Origin: an uncultured Bacteroidales bacterium
Lineage (GTDB): Bacteria > Bacteroidota > Bacteroidia > Bacteroidales > WCHB1-69
NCBI GenBank assembly: GCA_905233585.1
Contig: CAJOFD010000019.1
Coordinates: forward strand, 1 to 34,948
Reading direction: 5' to 3'
DNA length: 34,948 bases
The translations under genes and the position numbers were made by a program. The notes below the pieces were generated by a model. That model made no database searches. It was not told the origin of the DNA and was given only the letters and a program-made list of their open reading frames with translations. This document shows, piece by piece, positions 23,088 through 32,269 of the stretch. The stretch's first letter is position 1. Every line of letters begins with the position of its first letter.

Positions 23088-23891
23088 ATGTTGCCGGATA
23101 TGATTGATACGATAATTGCAGAGGCTCAACAACAAGTGAATCTTTGTAATGATAATAAAGAAAATCTGAAATTTTGCCTTTCATGTGTGGATTTGACAAC
23201 ATTGGAAGGTGTTGATAATGATAAAAAAGTGAAACAATTGTGTCAAAAGGCAAAATTGTATGTTCCGCAGGTGGCTTCGGTTTGTGTATATCCTGTTTTT
23301 ATAAATACTGCAAAATCAATATTATCCGATGAACCTGTCAAAGTGGCTTCGGTGGCTGGGGCTTTTCCTGCGGGACAGAGTCCATTAGCCATAAAAGTTA
23401 CAGAAGTTGAATATGCAGTGCAACAGGGTGCCGATGAAATTGATATGGTTATTTCGCGGGGTAAGTTTCTTGACAAACAATATGATGAAGTGGCTGAAGA
23501 AATTGCTGAAATACGAAAGGCTTGCAAGCATATTGTTTTAAAAGTTATATTGGAAACAGGAGAACTGCAAACAACAGAAAATATTTATCGTGCATCTCTG
23601 TTGGCTATGCAAGCGGGAGCGGATTTTATCAAAACATCAACGGGAAAGTGTGCTGTTGGGGCTACTCCTCAAGCCGTGGTTGTGATGTTGCAGGCTATCA
23701 AAGATTTTTATACTCAAACAAAAAAGATGGTTGGTCTGAAAGTTGCCGGTGGGATTACAACAATAGAAGATGTATTGTTGTACAGACAACTTGTTGAGAA
23801 TATGTTAGGGAAAAATAGTTTGCAAAAAAAATATTTTAGAATTGGCACAAGTAGATTGGCAGACAAATTACAAACGGCAATATTGGGATAG
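23088..23891 (+). CDS. deoC: Deoxyribose-phosphate aldolase
   Basis: The 267-residue class I aldolase splits 2-deoxyribose 5-phosphate into glyceraldehyde 3-phosphate and acetaldehyde. TIM-barrel blocks seen: CVDLTTLEG near residue 30, VASVCVYPVF, VASVAGAFPAGQSP, GADEIDMVISRGKF, the strand LKVILETGEL, DFIKTSTGK, and the Schiff-base lysine in GLKVAGGI near residue 217. It is slightly longer than the E. coli enzyme. The last gene of the operon; a weak TTGT/ACAA hairpin with six T follows at 23893-23912. Its link to the glycan genes ahead is not obvious. Confidence 0.95.
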   Translation: MLPDMIDTIIAEAQQQVNLCNDNKENLKFCLSCVDLTTLEGVDNDKKVKQLCQKAKLYVPQVASVCVYPVFINTAKSILSDEPVKVASVAGAFPAGQSPLAIKVTEVEYAVQQGADEIDMVISRGKFLDKQYDEVAEEIAEIRKACKHIVLKVILETGELQTTENIYRASLLAMQAGADFIKTSTGKCAVGATPQAVVVMLQAIKDFYTQTKKMVGLKVAGGITTIEDVLLYRQLVENMLGKNSLQKKYFRIGTSRLADKLQTAILG

Positions 23892-24063
23892 GTTGTAGAA
23901 AAACAATTTTTTCAAATATTTTTATTTTCTTTAAAATTCTTCCATTTCTTGGTTGAAAAAACTGACCGATTCCTTTTGTTTGTTCATTTTTATTTTGTTT
24001 ATGTGTTGAATAATAGTAATTTAAGTTGTTGAACAGAATGTCGTGTGTTAATAATTTTTTTTT

Positions 24064-24071
24064 TATTTTTG
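24064..24071 (+). promoter_or_regulatory. Candidate promoter for the 24159-26620 pair
   Basis: TATTTTTG fits TAnnTTTG, 88 bases ahead of the ATG at 24159. Between it and the gene, AGACCT (24101-24106) and AGGTCT (24133-24138) form a 6-bp inverted repeat followed by T's. Nothing else was recognised in the gap 23892-24158. Confidence 0.4.
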
Positions 24072-24158
24072 TTCAATGAAATGTTTATGTGTTTTGTATG
24101 AGACCTCCAGACATATAGATATATAATAAAGTAGGTCTTTTTATAAAATTTTACTCGT

Positions 24159-24632
24159 ATGAAAAAAATATTTTTCATTGCCTTGTTCTCCTTGCTTGTG
24201 GTAGGGGTAAAGGCACAGTCTTTTAATCTTATTGTCCAAAAGACTGATGCCACAGAAGAAACGTGGACATCAGACAAATTAGCAAATATCTATTTTGAGG
24301 CCGATACCATGCTAATCTTGGTGGAAAGTACTACAGCAACTACTCATTCTTATCCATTGGCGGATATACAAAAATTGTATTTCGTTTCTATTATGTCGCT
24401 TGCCGATTTCTCTATCAATAACGAAAAAATGTTTGTTTATCCCAATCCTTCGCAAGATTATATCAGAATAATCGGTGCAGAGCAAAATGAGTCATTTAAG
24501 ATTTATACTATAGATGGCAGGTTGGCAGCCCAAGGTGATGTTGCTGATGAAATGATAGACGTTTCTCATCTTGCTCAAGGACTTTATGTAGTGAAAATTG
24601 GAACTAAAACCTTAAAATTTTCGAAGTTATGA
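24159..24632 (+). CDS. Secreted protein with type IX sorting domain
   Basis: A 157-residue protein with a signal peptide (MKKIFFIALFSLLVVGVKAQ) and a short middle region containing the recurrent Bacteroidota motif P-L-A-D-I-Q-K-L-Y-F. It ends in a canonical T9SS C-terminal domain of about 75 residues: MFVYPNPSQDYIRI, FKIYTIDGRLAAQG and VSHLAQGLYVVKIGTKTLKF. The CTD directs export through the type IX system and usually surface anchoring or release. With so little protein between signal and CTD there is no enzymatic domain. Its stop codon overlaps the start of the next gene by four bases (ATGA), so the two are translationally coupled. Confidence 0.85.
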   Translation: MKKIFFIALFSLLVVGVKAQSFNLIVQKTDATEETWTSDKLANIYFEADTMLILVESTTATTHSYPLADIQKLYFVSIMSLADFSINNEKMFVYPNPSQDYIRIIGAEQNESFKIYTIDGRLAAQGDVADEMIDVSHLAQGLYVVKIGTKTLKFSKL

Positions 24633-26620
24633 AAAAAATAGTTGTTTGTTTTACTATGCTTTTTAGCATGGTGTTTGGGCAAATATATGCTCAAAAAGTG
24701 ATGAAAGTATACAATACCGATGGTACTATTTATACATATAAATTGTCAGATATAGATTCTTGTAATTTTTCTGCTCAAATGGTCAATATGTTATTGTACC
24801 AAAGTGCTACCTCTACCAATTTGTCAGTATCAGGCATTGATAGTATTGTATTTGGAGAAGCCATGTCCGTGGATTCTTCCGCTATTTATGTTTATTATGA
24901 AGGCGATACCGCAAGAGTGGTGCATTATATATCTTCTGATAAATTTGTCGTTACGATTTCTGGGGCAGATGTGTCTATAACCACAAGTGCAGGTATAGCC
25001 GATTTAAAGTATTATTTAAGTGGAACCACCACAAACGGTTCTTTTACACTCGAAAGCGATGCAAAATTTACCGCTGTTCTCAATGGCGTAAATATAACCT
25101 CTGCGACAAAAGTTCCTGTGAATTTGACCAAAAAGGTTAATCGGAATATCATCATAGCCAATGGTACAACCAATACACTTACAGACAATAGTGCAAGTGC
25201 AGGTAAGGCGGTTGTTAATACCAAAGGGGCAACAACAATAAATGGCGCTGGTACATTGGTGGTTAATGCCAATAAGAAAAACGGCATTTCTTCAGATTAT
25301 GATATTAATATAGAAAGTGGTACTATCACCATTAATAATACTGCAGAGGCTTCAAAAGGTATCAAGTCAGATGCAAATATATATATTAAAGGTGGAAATA
25401 TAACAATAAATCCTTCAGGGACTTTATCTATGGAGGCTATTGGCAGTGGATATGACCTTTCTTATTGTTCAGGCATTACAGCCGATGGCAATATAGAAGT
25501 TTCAGGCGGGATTCTTACCATAACAATTCCAAGCAGCAATGCAGCAGGTCGTGGTTTGTCTGCCGATGGACATATTACCATTACCGAAGGTACGATTGCT
25601 ATTACTTCTAATGCTACAGCCGGAACATACTTGGATACTACGGGAACAACCGATTCATACAAATCTTCTTGTATTAAAGCCGATAGCAACATTGTTCTTT
25701 TGGGAGGTACACTTACCTTAAAGACTACGGGAACGGCAGGCAAATGTATAAATGCAGACGGTGCTATTTATATAGGCACTTCTACTAATAGTGCAGACAA
25801 TTTAAATTTAAATATGTCCACGACTGGAGCCAAATTGTATGTGTCTGGTTCGGGACAAAATGCTGATTATTCCAACCCAAAGGCTTTGAAGGCTCAGTCT
25901 AACCTATATGTATATGGTGGAACAATAAACGTTTCCACAACTCAAGACGGGGGAGAAGGTTTGGAAAGCAAAGACACTGTTTTTATATTAGGGGGAACAA
26001 TTGTCCTGAATACATATGATGATGCTATCAATGCCACTAATCATATTCAAATAGATGGTGGCAAACTTTATGCTTATTCGAGTGGAAATGATGCTATTGA
26101 TGCCAATGGTACGATGACAATTACAGGCGGGTTGATTGTGGCGGCAGGACAGACCGCTCCCGAATGCAGTTTCGATTGTGATAACAATACCTTTAAAATC
26201 ACAGGAGGAATCTTGGTTGGAATAGGTGGCTCTCCATCTACGCCGACTGCCAATGTTTGCACACAACGTTCTTTAATATATAATGGTATAACAAATGGTA
26301 CGGCTTTGCAGATTGTTACTAGTAGCAGTGTTGAATTGCTGACATTTCAAGTACCGACATATACTGCAAATGGAAATGGTGGTAGCGGTCGCCCTGGAGG
26401 TGGCCATGGTGGTGGAAGTCAATTGACTTTGTTGTTTTCTTCTCCCAACTTGACAACGGGAACTATTACCGTTAAACAAGGCGGAAGTATTAGTGGAGGA
26501 ACCAATTTCAATGGCTATTATACGGGGGCAACCTATACGGGCCGTTCAAGTACATCTTCGACAAATGTAACTATATCATCTATGGTAACTACTTATGGAA
26601 GTGGTGGCGGTCCATTTTAA
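24629..26620 (+). CDS. Secreted beta-helix carbohydrate-binding protein (Cthe_2159 / DUF4353-like)
   Basis: A 663-residue protein with a signal peptide (KIVVCFTMLFSMVFGQIYAQ). Two copies of the short I-D-S/I-V-F motif also hinted at in its partner follow. A long right-handed beta-helix region (about 105-560) consists of stacked turns such as NIYIKGGNITINPSG, NIEVSGGILTIT and HIQIDGGKLYAYSSGNDAID. The G-G/G-x-I-x-I rhythm and the repeated N-D-A-I-D/N-A type turns match the carbohydrate-binding Cthe_2159/DUF4353 family, which binds acidic polysaccharide and calcium. A glycine-rich linker (RPGGGHGGGS) precedes the C-terminal part. No T9SS CTD is present, unlike its partner. Function beyond glycan binding is unknown. 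Confidence 0.75.
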   Translation: MKKIVVCFTMLFSMVFGQIYAQKVMKVYNTDGTIYTYKLSDIDSCNFSAQMVNMLLYQSATSTNLSVSGIDSIVFGEAMSVDSSAIYVYYEGDTARVVHYISSDKFVVTISGADVSITTSAGIADLKYYLSGTTTNGSFTLESDAKFTAVLNGVNITSATKVPVNLTKKVNRNIIIANGTTNTLTDNSASAGKAVVNTKGATTINGAGTLVVNANKKNGISSDYDINIESGTITINNTAEASKGIKSDANIYIKGGNITINPSGTLSMEAIGSGYDLSYCSGITADGNIEVSGGILTITIPSSNAAGRGLSADGHITITEGTIAITSNATAGTYLDTTGTTDSYKSSCIKADSNIVLLGGTLTLKTTGTAGKCINADGAIYIGTSTNSADNLNLNMSTTGAKLYVSGSGQNADYSNPKALKAQSNLYVYGGTINVSTTQDGGEGLESKDTVFILGGTIVLNTYDDAINATNHIQIDGGKLYAYSSGNDAIDANGTMTITGGLIVAAGQTAPECSFDCDNNTFKITGGILVGIGGSPSTPTANVCTQRSLIYNGITNGTALQIVTSSSVELLTFQVPTYTANGNGGSGRPGGGHGGGSQLTLLFSSPNLTTGTITVKQGGSISGGTNFNGYYTGATYTGRSSTSSTNVTISSMVTTYGSGGGPF

Positions 26621-26640
26621 TAATATCAGAGTTTTTGAAC

Positions 26641-26674
26641 AAAAAAGGTAGAAAGATTACTTTCTACCTTTTTT
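26641..26674 (+). terminator. Strong intrinsic terminator
   Basis: AAAAAAGGTAGAAAG (26641-26655) and CTTTCTACCTTTTTT (26660-26674) form a perfect 15-bp stem with a four-base ATTA loop and a T run. It closes the beta-helix gene. Confidence 0.9.
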
Positions 26675-26688
26675 TGTTGTACAAATAT

Positions 26689-26717
26689 AAATAGGCGACC
26701 TAAAAAATCGCCTATTT
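26689..26717 (-). terminator. Terminator of the 4-hydroxybutyrate operon
   Basis: AAATAGGCGA (26689-26698) and TCGCCTATTT (26708-26717) form a perfect 10-bp stem around a nine-base loop, 28 bases after the minus-strand stop at 26746. The following bases on that strand are T-rich but interrupted. Confidence 0.75.
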
Positions 26718-26745
26718 ACCCCTTGAAAATCTAAATATGTATTTT

Positions 26746-28104
26746 CTATTTCCAATAATCTTCATCAGAAGGTATCTGGATTTTTGTAGAAAGAGGTGCT
26801 ATTCGTGTGATATTCAATAGGTGTTTGTAGGTGAAGTTTTCTGAGATAGAATTGTTTCCCCAACTACCGCAACCTAAAGTGTTGGTAACTGCCAACCCGT
26901 TTTGTATAGCACCGCCTGCTGTTGTTGCAGACACTGCATTAACAACCAAACGTGAAACGGTCAATTCGTTGCCTGCTTTGAGTATGTTTCCTTGGTTATT
27001 GGAGTGAATAGCAGCAGAGTGTCCATTACCTTCGTATGTAAGATTAGCTTCAGCAATTGTCAAAGCATCTTCGAAAGTTTTGTAAGGGAATGCACCCATA
27101 ACAGGACACATTTTTTCCTTACTGATAGGATCTTCCGTACCAAATTTTCCATTAGATTCGACAACAATTACTCTTGTGTTTTCAGGAATAGTAATACCGG
27201 CTTTTTTTGCAATAAATGAAGGAAATTGTCCGACAACATCTCTTGCAGTATGTCCGTCTTCAAAAATAGCCCCGATAATCTTTTCTCTTTCTTCTTTATT
27301 ACAGATATATGCACCCGCTTTTCTGAAAGCGTCCATTACTACATCGTGCATTTCTTCAGGATAAGAGAAACTTTGTTCGCCAGTACAAATGATACCGTTG
27401 TCGAAAGAACGTCCTGTAACAACTTTTTCAGCAGCAGCAACATAATCAATGTTTCTGTCCAAAATAACTTGTACATTACCGGCACCAACACCATAAGAAG
27501 GTTTGCCTGACGAATATGCCGATTTAACCATTGGCATACCGCCTGTTGCTACGATAACATCGCAAGAACGCATTAATTCTTGCGTTTTATCCAAAGTTGG
27601 ATCTTCTACAATTTGTACCAAACCTTCAGGTACATTCAAAGGAGCAAGAGCGTCGAGAATATATTTTACTGTCAAACCTGAACTTTTTTTGGCCTTTGGG
27701 TGCGGAGAAATAATGATGGCATTTTTGGTTTTCAACGCAAATGCTATTTTTGACATAGGTGTAACAATAGGGTTGGTCATAGGGGTAACACCGGCCACGA
27801 CACCCATTGGTTTTGCCACTTCAATTAAACCGGTTCTGTCGTCCATACTAAGAATACCTACCGATTTTTTGTCTTTTAGATTAAAGTAAACACCTTTGGA
27901 TTTGTTGCGGTTTTTGGCAACTTTGTGTTCATAAACACCCATAGCGGTTTCTTCAACTGCTAATTTTGCCAATTCTTCTGCATGGTCAAAAACAGTTTTG
28001 GTAACCACTTTTACTACCTTATCAACACCTTCTTGGTCAAAGTTTGCATTATAGATGATTTGGGCTTTTCTTGCCTTTTCAATCATCAATTCAATTTCTG
28101 TCAT
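26746..28104 (-). CDS. sucD: CoA-acylating succinate-semialdehyde dehydrogenase
   Basis: The 452-residue enzyme reduces succinyl-CoA to succinate semialdehyde with NAD(P)H. It is an aldehyde dehydrogenase of the CoA-dependent class. VAKPMGVVAGVTPMTNP (about 96-112) and IIISPHPKAKKSS form the cofactor region, followed by VIVATGG. The catalytic cysteine is in DNGIICTGEQS (C240). Length and order match the SucD of Porphyromonas gingivalis and Clostridium kluyveri. EutE/acetaldehyde dehydrogenase is the alternative by sequence, but the neighbours (4-hydroxybutyrate dehydrogenase, CoA-transferase and dehydratase) decide the assignment. Last gene of the operon, 15 bases after 4hbD, with a terminator behind it. 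Confidence 0.92.
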   Translation of the reverse strand: MTEIELMIEKARKAQIIYNANFDQEGVDKVVKVVTKTVFDHAEELAKLAVEETAMGVYEHKVAKNRNKSKGVYFNLKDKKSVGILSMDDRTGLIEVAKPMGVVAGVTPMTNPIVTPMSKIAFALKTKNAIIISPHPKAKKSSGLTVKYILDALAPLNVPEGLVQIVEDPTLDKTQELMRSCDVIVATGGMPMVKSAYSSGKPSYGVGAGNVQVILDRNIDYVAAAEKVVTGRSFDNGIICTGEQSFSYPEEMHDVVMDAFRKAGAYICNKEEREKIIGAIFEDGHTARDVVGQFPSFIAKKAGITIPENTRVIVVESNGKFGTEDPISKEKMCPVMGAFPYKTFEDALTIAEANLTYEGNGHSAAIHSNNQGNILKAGNELTVSRLVVNAVSATTAGGAIQNGLAVTNTLGCGSWGNNSISENFTYKHLLNITRIAPLSTKIQIPSDEDYWK

Positions 28105-28119
28105 TTTTTTATTCTGTTT

Positions 28120-29247
28120 TTAGTATAATTGTTTGTAAATATTTTTAATTTCTTCTTTTGTCAAAGCGACATAATTGTTTCTTAACAATCTTTGTTGTGT
28201 TTCTATAACATTGTCTGCAAAAGAGGATATTTCTTCTTTTTTCATGCCATAAAAACTCAAATGATTGGCTTTAATTAAATTGTTTAATAGTTTTGCCAAT
28301 TCATCATAGATTGCATCAGGTTGATTATTTATGCTTTCAGGCAAACCAAGTTCTTTTGCCAAAATTTGATTCAATTCTTTGATAACCCCATTAGGGTCTT
28401 TGGATACATACAATTTGAATATGTGGATAAAGAATTGATAATTGGCTTCTCCATGAGGCACATGATAATTTCCACCAAGAGGATAGGAAAGAGCATGCAC
28501 TGCACCTACACCTGCGTTGCCAAAAGCAATACCTGCATAGTTGCTTGCCATAAGCATGTCGCCCAATCGGTTCATTCTATAACCTTCGCCTTCTTTGACT
28601 ATACCTTTGAATACATCTAATATAATGTGAATAGCCTCTTTGGAAAATAGTTGGGTATAACTATTTGCACGAGGAGAAACATATGATTCTGTTGCATGAA
28701 TCAAAGCGTCTATTGCACTATATACATAGAATTTGAAAGGCAAACCCTTTAAAAGTTCCGGTATAAGAACAGCATCATCTGCCAATATAGCATTGTCAGC
28801 CAAGCCCATTTTGGTATGTTTGGATTTAATTTCAGCAATGGAAATATTGGTTATTTCACTGCCTGTTCCGCAAGTGGTTGGAATAATAATCAAACTTTTT
28901 CCTTTTTCAATAGGGACTTTCCGTTCAAAAGCATCGGTAATGTTTCCTATATTATTTAGGACAAATAATTTAGAAATATCAATGACAGTACCACCCCCAA
29001 TGCCGATAACACGATTATAAGAAAATCCTTTTACATCTTTCATAATATTGTTTATCATTTCATCAGATGGTTCCCCTGCACCATATTTTTCTTGCATAAC
29101 AAATTTGCAAGGCAAATTAAGTGCTTTCATAAACGGTTCATAAAGGAATGTTTGAGTTATAACCAAATCGTTTGCATTCAATTGAAAAGCCTCTGCAAAT
29201 TCTGCAAAGGTATTATATTGACTAATATTTGTTTTTACTGTAAACAT
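28120..29247 (-). CDS. 4hbD: 4-hydroxybutyrate dehydrogenase (iron-containing alcohol dehydrogenase)
   Basis: The 375-residue enzyme reduces succinate semialdehyde to 4-hydroxybutyrate. Family features: the dinucleotide-binding GIGGGTVIDISK (about 95-106), IIPTTCGTGSEITN, and the metal ligands in DALIHATESYVS (Asp, His) and the later YPLGGNYHVPHGEAN (His, His). This is the group III iron-dependent alcohol dehydrogenase fold. In isolation a butanol or ethanol dehydrogenase would be possible; the cluster makes 4-hydroxybutyrate dehydrogenase much more likely. The gene lies seven bases after the CoA-transferase gene. Confidence 0.9.
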   Translation of the reverse strand: MFTVKTNISQYNTFAEFAEAFQLNANDLVITQTFLYEPFMKALNLPCKFVMQEKYGAGEPSDEMINNIMKDVKGFSYNRVIGIGGGTVIDISKLFVLNNIGNITDAFERKVPIEKGKSLIIIPTTCGTGSEITNISIAEIKSKHTKMGLADNAILADDAVLIPELLKGLPFKFYVYSAIDALIHATESYVSPRANSYTQLFSKEAIHIILDVFKGIVKEGEGYRMNRLGDMLMASNYAGIAFGNAGVGAVHALSYPLGGNYHVPHGEANYQFFIHIFKLYVSKDPNGVIKELNQILAKELGLPESINNQPDAIYDELAKLLNNLIKANHLSFYGMKKEEISSFADNVIETQQRLLRNNYVALTKEEIKNIYKQLY

Positions 29248-29254
29248 AATTCAA

Positions 29255-30556
29255 TTATTTTTTTGTTCCAAATCTTTGTTCAAATTCTTCACGTAAACCT
29301 TGCCTGAAGTCAGGGTGGGCAATCTCTATCAATGCCAATGCACGTTGTCGTAAGGTTTTACCTTTGAGTTTGGCAATACCATATTCTGTTACAATATAAT
29401 CCACATCATTTCTAGAGGTGGTAACAGCAGCCCCATGTGCCAAAAATGGAACGATACGTGATACTTTACCTTTAGCGGCGGTTGATGGCATAGCCATAAT
29501 AGAGCGACCGCCTTTTGATATAGAGGCACCGCGAACATAATCAACTTGTCCGCCTGTTCCGCTGAATTGTTTCAATCCGATAGTCTCAGAGGCCACTTGT
29601 CCCATCAAATCCACTTCAATACAAGAATTAATGGATACCAAATTGTCATTTTTGGCAATAATATATGGGTCGTTAACATAATCAACGCCATAAAGTTCCA
29701 CACTTGGATTGTTATTGACAAAATCGTACAAACGTTTGGAACCCATAAGGAATGTTGCTATCAATTTGCCAGGGTGCAAAGTTTTTTTGCTACCATTAAT
29801 AACACCGGCTTCAACCAAATCAACCACGCTGTCTGAAAACATTTCAGTATGAATACCAAGGTCTTTTTTCTCTTTCATAAACAAAAGAACAGCGTCAGGA
29901 ATGGCTCCTATGCCCAATTGTAGGGTATCGCCATCGTTTATCAAAGAGGCACAATTTTTACCTATTTCGCGTTCTACGTCTGAAATGGTTGGTGCGGGCA
30001 ATTCCGGTAACGGATACGAACAGGGAACAATGTAATCCACATCATCCATGTGTATCAAATCTCCGCCGCCGATAAAAGGTAATGCGTCATTGGCTTCTAC
30101 GATAACAATTTTTGCTTTCTTTACTGCTGCAACTGCGTAATCGCACGAGAGGCTTAACGAACAATAGCCTTCTTCATTGGGAGGGGTAGCCGTAACTATA
30201 GCCACATCGCAGGGTATTTCTCCGCTTTCTATCATGGAAGGTATATCTTTGAAAAAGGCAGGGAAAAAATCTCCTTCGCCGTCCATGATAATTTGACGGG
30301 TATTGGCTCCGACAAAATTGGTTAAATGTTTAAAATGTCCGTAACAATCCGGTTGATAGCATTCGCCTGCTCCTAATGTAAGCATGTGATAGATGGTTAC
30401 ATTATGAAATTTTTCTTTGTTGGCGGCCAATTCTTGAATAGCCAAGCGAGGCACGCCGGCACATTCAGACATAACTATATGGTTATTATCTTTTATGTGT
30501 GAAATGGCTTGCCCCGTTGTGCTTATCTTGGATTTATATTTTTCTGTCCAATTCAT
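29255..30556 (-). CDS. abfT: 4-hydroxybutyrate CoA-transferase
   Basis: The 433-residue family I CoA-transferase moves CoA from acetyl-CoA (or butyryl-CoA) to 4-hydroxybutyrate. The catalytic glutamate is in LGIHTEMFSDS (E238), the same position as the enzyme of Clostridium aminobutyricum. QLGIGAIPDAV precedes it, and the SCIEVDLMGQVASE and SGTGGQVDYVRG blocks follow. The length fits the acetyl-CoA hydrolase/transferase (Cat2-like) class. Its start overlaps the stop of the dehydratase gene by one base (TAATG), typical of tight coupling. In P. gingivalis the homologous genes have the same order. Confidence 0.93.
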   Translation of the reverse strand: MNWTEKYKSKISTTGQAISHIKDNNHIVMSECAGVPRLAIQELAANKEKFHNVTIYHMLTLGAGECYQPDCYGHFKHLTNFVGANTRQIIMDGEGDFFPAFFKDIPSMIESGEIPCDVAIVTATPPNEEGYCSLSLSCDYAVAAVKKAKIVIVEANDALPFIGGGDLIHMDDVDYIVPCSYPLPELPAPTISDVEREIGKNCASLINDGDTLQLGIGAIPDAVLLFMKEKKDLGIHTEMFSDSVVDLVEAGVINGSKKTLHPGKLIATFLMGSKRLYDFVNNNPSVELYGVDYVNDPYIIAKNDNLVSINSCIEVDLMGQVASETIGLKQFSGTGGQVDYVRGASISKGGRSIMAMPSTAAKGKVSRIVPFLAHGAAVTTSRNDVDYIVTEYGIAKLKGKTLRQRALALIEIAHPDFRQGLREEFEQRFGTKK

Positions 30557-32019
30557 TATTGAATATTTTTAGATTCATCTATATGAGCAATATTTTTGGC
30601 TAATTTTTTCTTGCTTTCCATATCGCATTGACGAGAAATCATAATTCTTTGTGCTTGAGGAGAGCCTGCTCCGTGCATGGATTCTGTTCTGTAACCAACG
30701 GCAGCGGTACCCAATGTCAAGTTTTCTATCAAACGAAGAATTCTCATTCTGTTTTCGGTAGCCACACTGTTTACACCTTTGAAATATTTTTCTACATAGT
30801 GGCCGACTTCTTTGCTACGCAAATCTTCTTCTGATGGCATAGTAACCATTAAACCACCTGCAATGTCTTCTGCCAAACGTGCTATTTCGTATGGGTAACG
30901 GGTAACATTTTGTTTACATACATTGGCTAATAATAAATCTATTTGATAATTGCCGGCAGCAGTTTTACAACCTTCGCATGAACAAGCGATACCGCAAGCA
31001 TACAATGTTTCGTTCAAGTGGTTCATTTCAATAAGTTTGTCTTTTATGTGGCTTGCTTTGGCTGCACCATTGTATTCTGCAGCGATAGCAGCAGCGCCGA
31101 TAAGAACATCACCGACACCAACTTTGCAACCACCGTATGATTGACGGTGATAACCGGCAAAACGTTCTACCATCATACCTGCAAAATCGTATTCTTTGCA
31201 CATGAACACTCTATCGTTTGGAATGAATACATTGTCAAATATTACCAATGCTTCATGTCCGCCGAATTGAGAGTTGCCTAAATCGATGTCATGCAAACGT
31301 TCCAATTTTCTTGTGTCGCAAGATTGACGGCCGTAAATCATCGTAATGCCTTCTGCATCTGATGGAATAGCAAATGAAACTGCATAATCTTTGTCATCTT
31401 CTTTCATGGCAACGGTTGGCATGATAAGATGTTCGTGAGAATTTACAGCTCCTGTTTGGTGTGCTTTTGCACCTTTTACAACGATACCGTCAGGTCTAAC
31501 TTCTACGATATGCAAATACAAGTCAGGGTCTGCTTGTTTGGAAGGAGCCAAGCCACGGTCGCCTTTGGGGTCTGTCATGGCACCATCAACGGTCAAATCG
31601 TTATCTTGAACATATTTCATATATTCAACAAAACGTTTGTGATATTCGGTACCGTATTTTTGGTCCATTTCGTATGTGGTTGAATAGATGGCATTGAAAG
31701 CGTCCATACCTACACATCTTTGGAAACATGCGGCTGTTTTTTGTCCGCACAATCTTTGCATTTTTACCTTATTAATAAGGTCTTCGGTGCTTTGATGCAG
31801 GTGACAGAATCTGTTGATGGTTTTGCCCGTAAGATTTGACTTTACAGTCATAATGTCTTTATATTCTTCCATTTGTGCTAATTCGTAGGTCATAGCCACT
31901 GAATTTAACGATGGGCGAATAATCGGGTGATCAACAGGGTTTTCTATTTTTTCTCCAAACAAATAAACATTCAGCTTCATTTTACGAAGGCTTTCAATGT
32001 ACTCTTCTCTTGTCATCAT
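30556..32019 (-). CDS. abfD: 4-hydroxybutyryl-CoA dehydratase / vinylacetyl-CoA delta-isomerase
   Basis: The 487-residue flavin- and [4Fe-4S]-dependent radical enzyme dehydrates 4-hydroxybutyryl-CoA to crotonyl-CoA. The cluster ligands are visible in CFQRCVGMDAFN (C98, C102) and in GYHRQSYGGCKVG (H291, C298), at the same spacing as C99, C103, H292 and C299 of the Clostridium aminobutyricum enzyme. CEGCKTAAGNYQID follows. The acyl-CoA dehydrogenase-like fold is recognisable throughout and the length matches. It is oxygen-sensitive in known cases, pointing to an anaerobe. The first gene of the operon, so the pathway's rarest enzyme is made first. A TTG start is not needed; ATG at 32019 fits the family N-terminus. 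Confidence 0.95.
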   Translation of the reverse strand: MMTREEYIESLRKMKLNVYLFGEKIENPVDHPIIRPSLNSVAMTYELAQMEEYKDIMTVKSNLTGKTINRFCHLHQSTEDLINKVKMQRLCGQKTAACFQRCVGMDAFNAIYSTTYEMDQKYGTEYHKRFVEYMKYVQDNDLTVDGAMTDPKGDRGLAPSKQADPDLYLHIVEVRPDGIVVKGAKAHQTGAVNSHEHLIMPTVAMKEDDKDYAVSFAIPSDAEGITMIYGRQSCDTRKLERLHDIDLGNSQFGGHEALVIFDNVFIPNDRVFMCKEYDFAGMMVERFAGYHRQSYGGCKVGVGDVLIGAAAIAAEYNGAAKASHIKDKLIEMNHLNETLYACGIACSCEGCKTAAGNYQIDLLLANVCKQNVTRYPYEIARLAEDIAGGLMVTMPSEEDLRSKEVGHYVEKYFKGVNSVATENRMRILRLIENLTLGTAAVGYRTESMHGAGSPQAQRIMISRQCDMESKKKLAKNIAHIDESKNIQ

Positions 32020-32145
32020 ATCTCTATATATTTTTAAAATTAAACAATAATCTAATTAAAATATACCAAATACGCTTCTTGTGTAAATATATTTTCTTGA
32101 TATTTAATACAATAAGTAATATTTGGTTTTTTACTTTTTATGAAG

Positions 32146-32153
32146 CAAAAGTA
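32146..32153 (-). promoter_or_regulatory. Promoter -7 box of the 4-hydroxybutyrate operon
   Basis: TACTTTTG on the minus strand fits TAnnTTTG and lies 126 bases upstream of the abfD start, implying a leader of about 120 bases. The leader (32020-32145) is AT-rich; nothing else was recognised in it. Confidence 0.5.
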
Positions 32154-32246
32154 CACATTTTTTTTGTTTTAAACTTTGAAAAAATATTTTTTTACAAAAT
32201 TTTTGAAAAAAGATAAAAAAAAACAAAAACTTGTAGGTTTTTTATT

Positions 32247-32254
32247 TACTTTTG
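32247..32254 (+). promoter_or_regulatory. Promoter -7 box for the DUF4105 gene
   Basis: TACTTTTG fits TAnnTTTG, 15 bases before the ATG at 32270, and is preceded by an A-rich tract. No clean -33 element. Confidence 0.5.
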
Positions 32255-32269
32255 TTTTTTTTCTAAAAT

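Noticed and set aside
25012..25743. Two V/P-rich frames of over 90 codons on the minus strand opposite the beta-helix gene
   Set aside because: They mirror the T/G/N-rich codon repeats of the beta-helix gene and are typical repeat shadows.
27503..27889. 128-codon frame on the + strand opposite sucD
   Set aside because: It lies wholly inside a well-supported minus-strand gene and shows no family motif.
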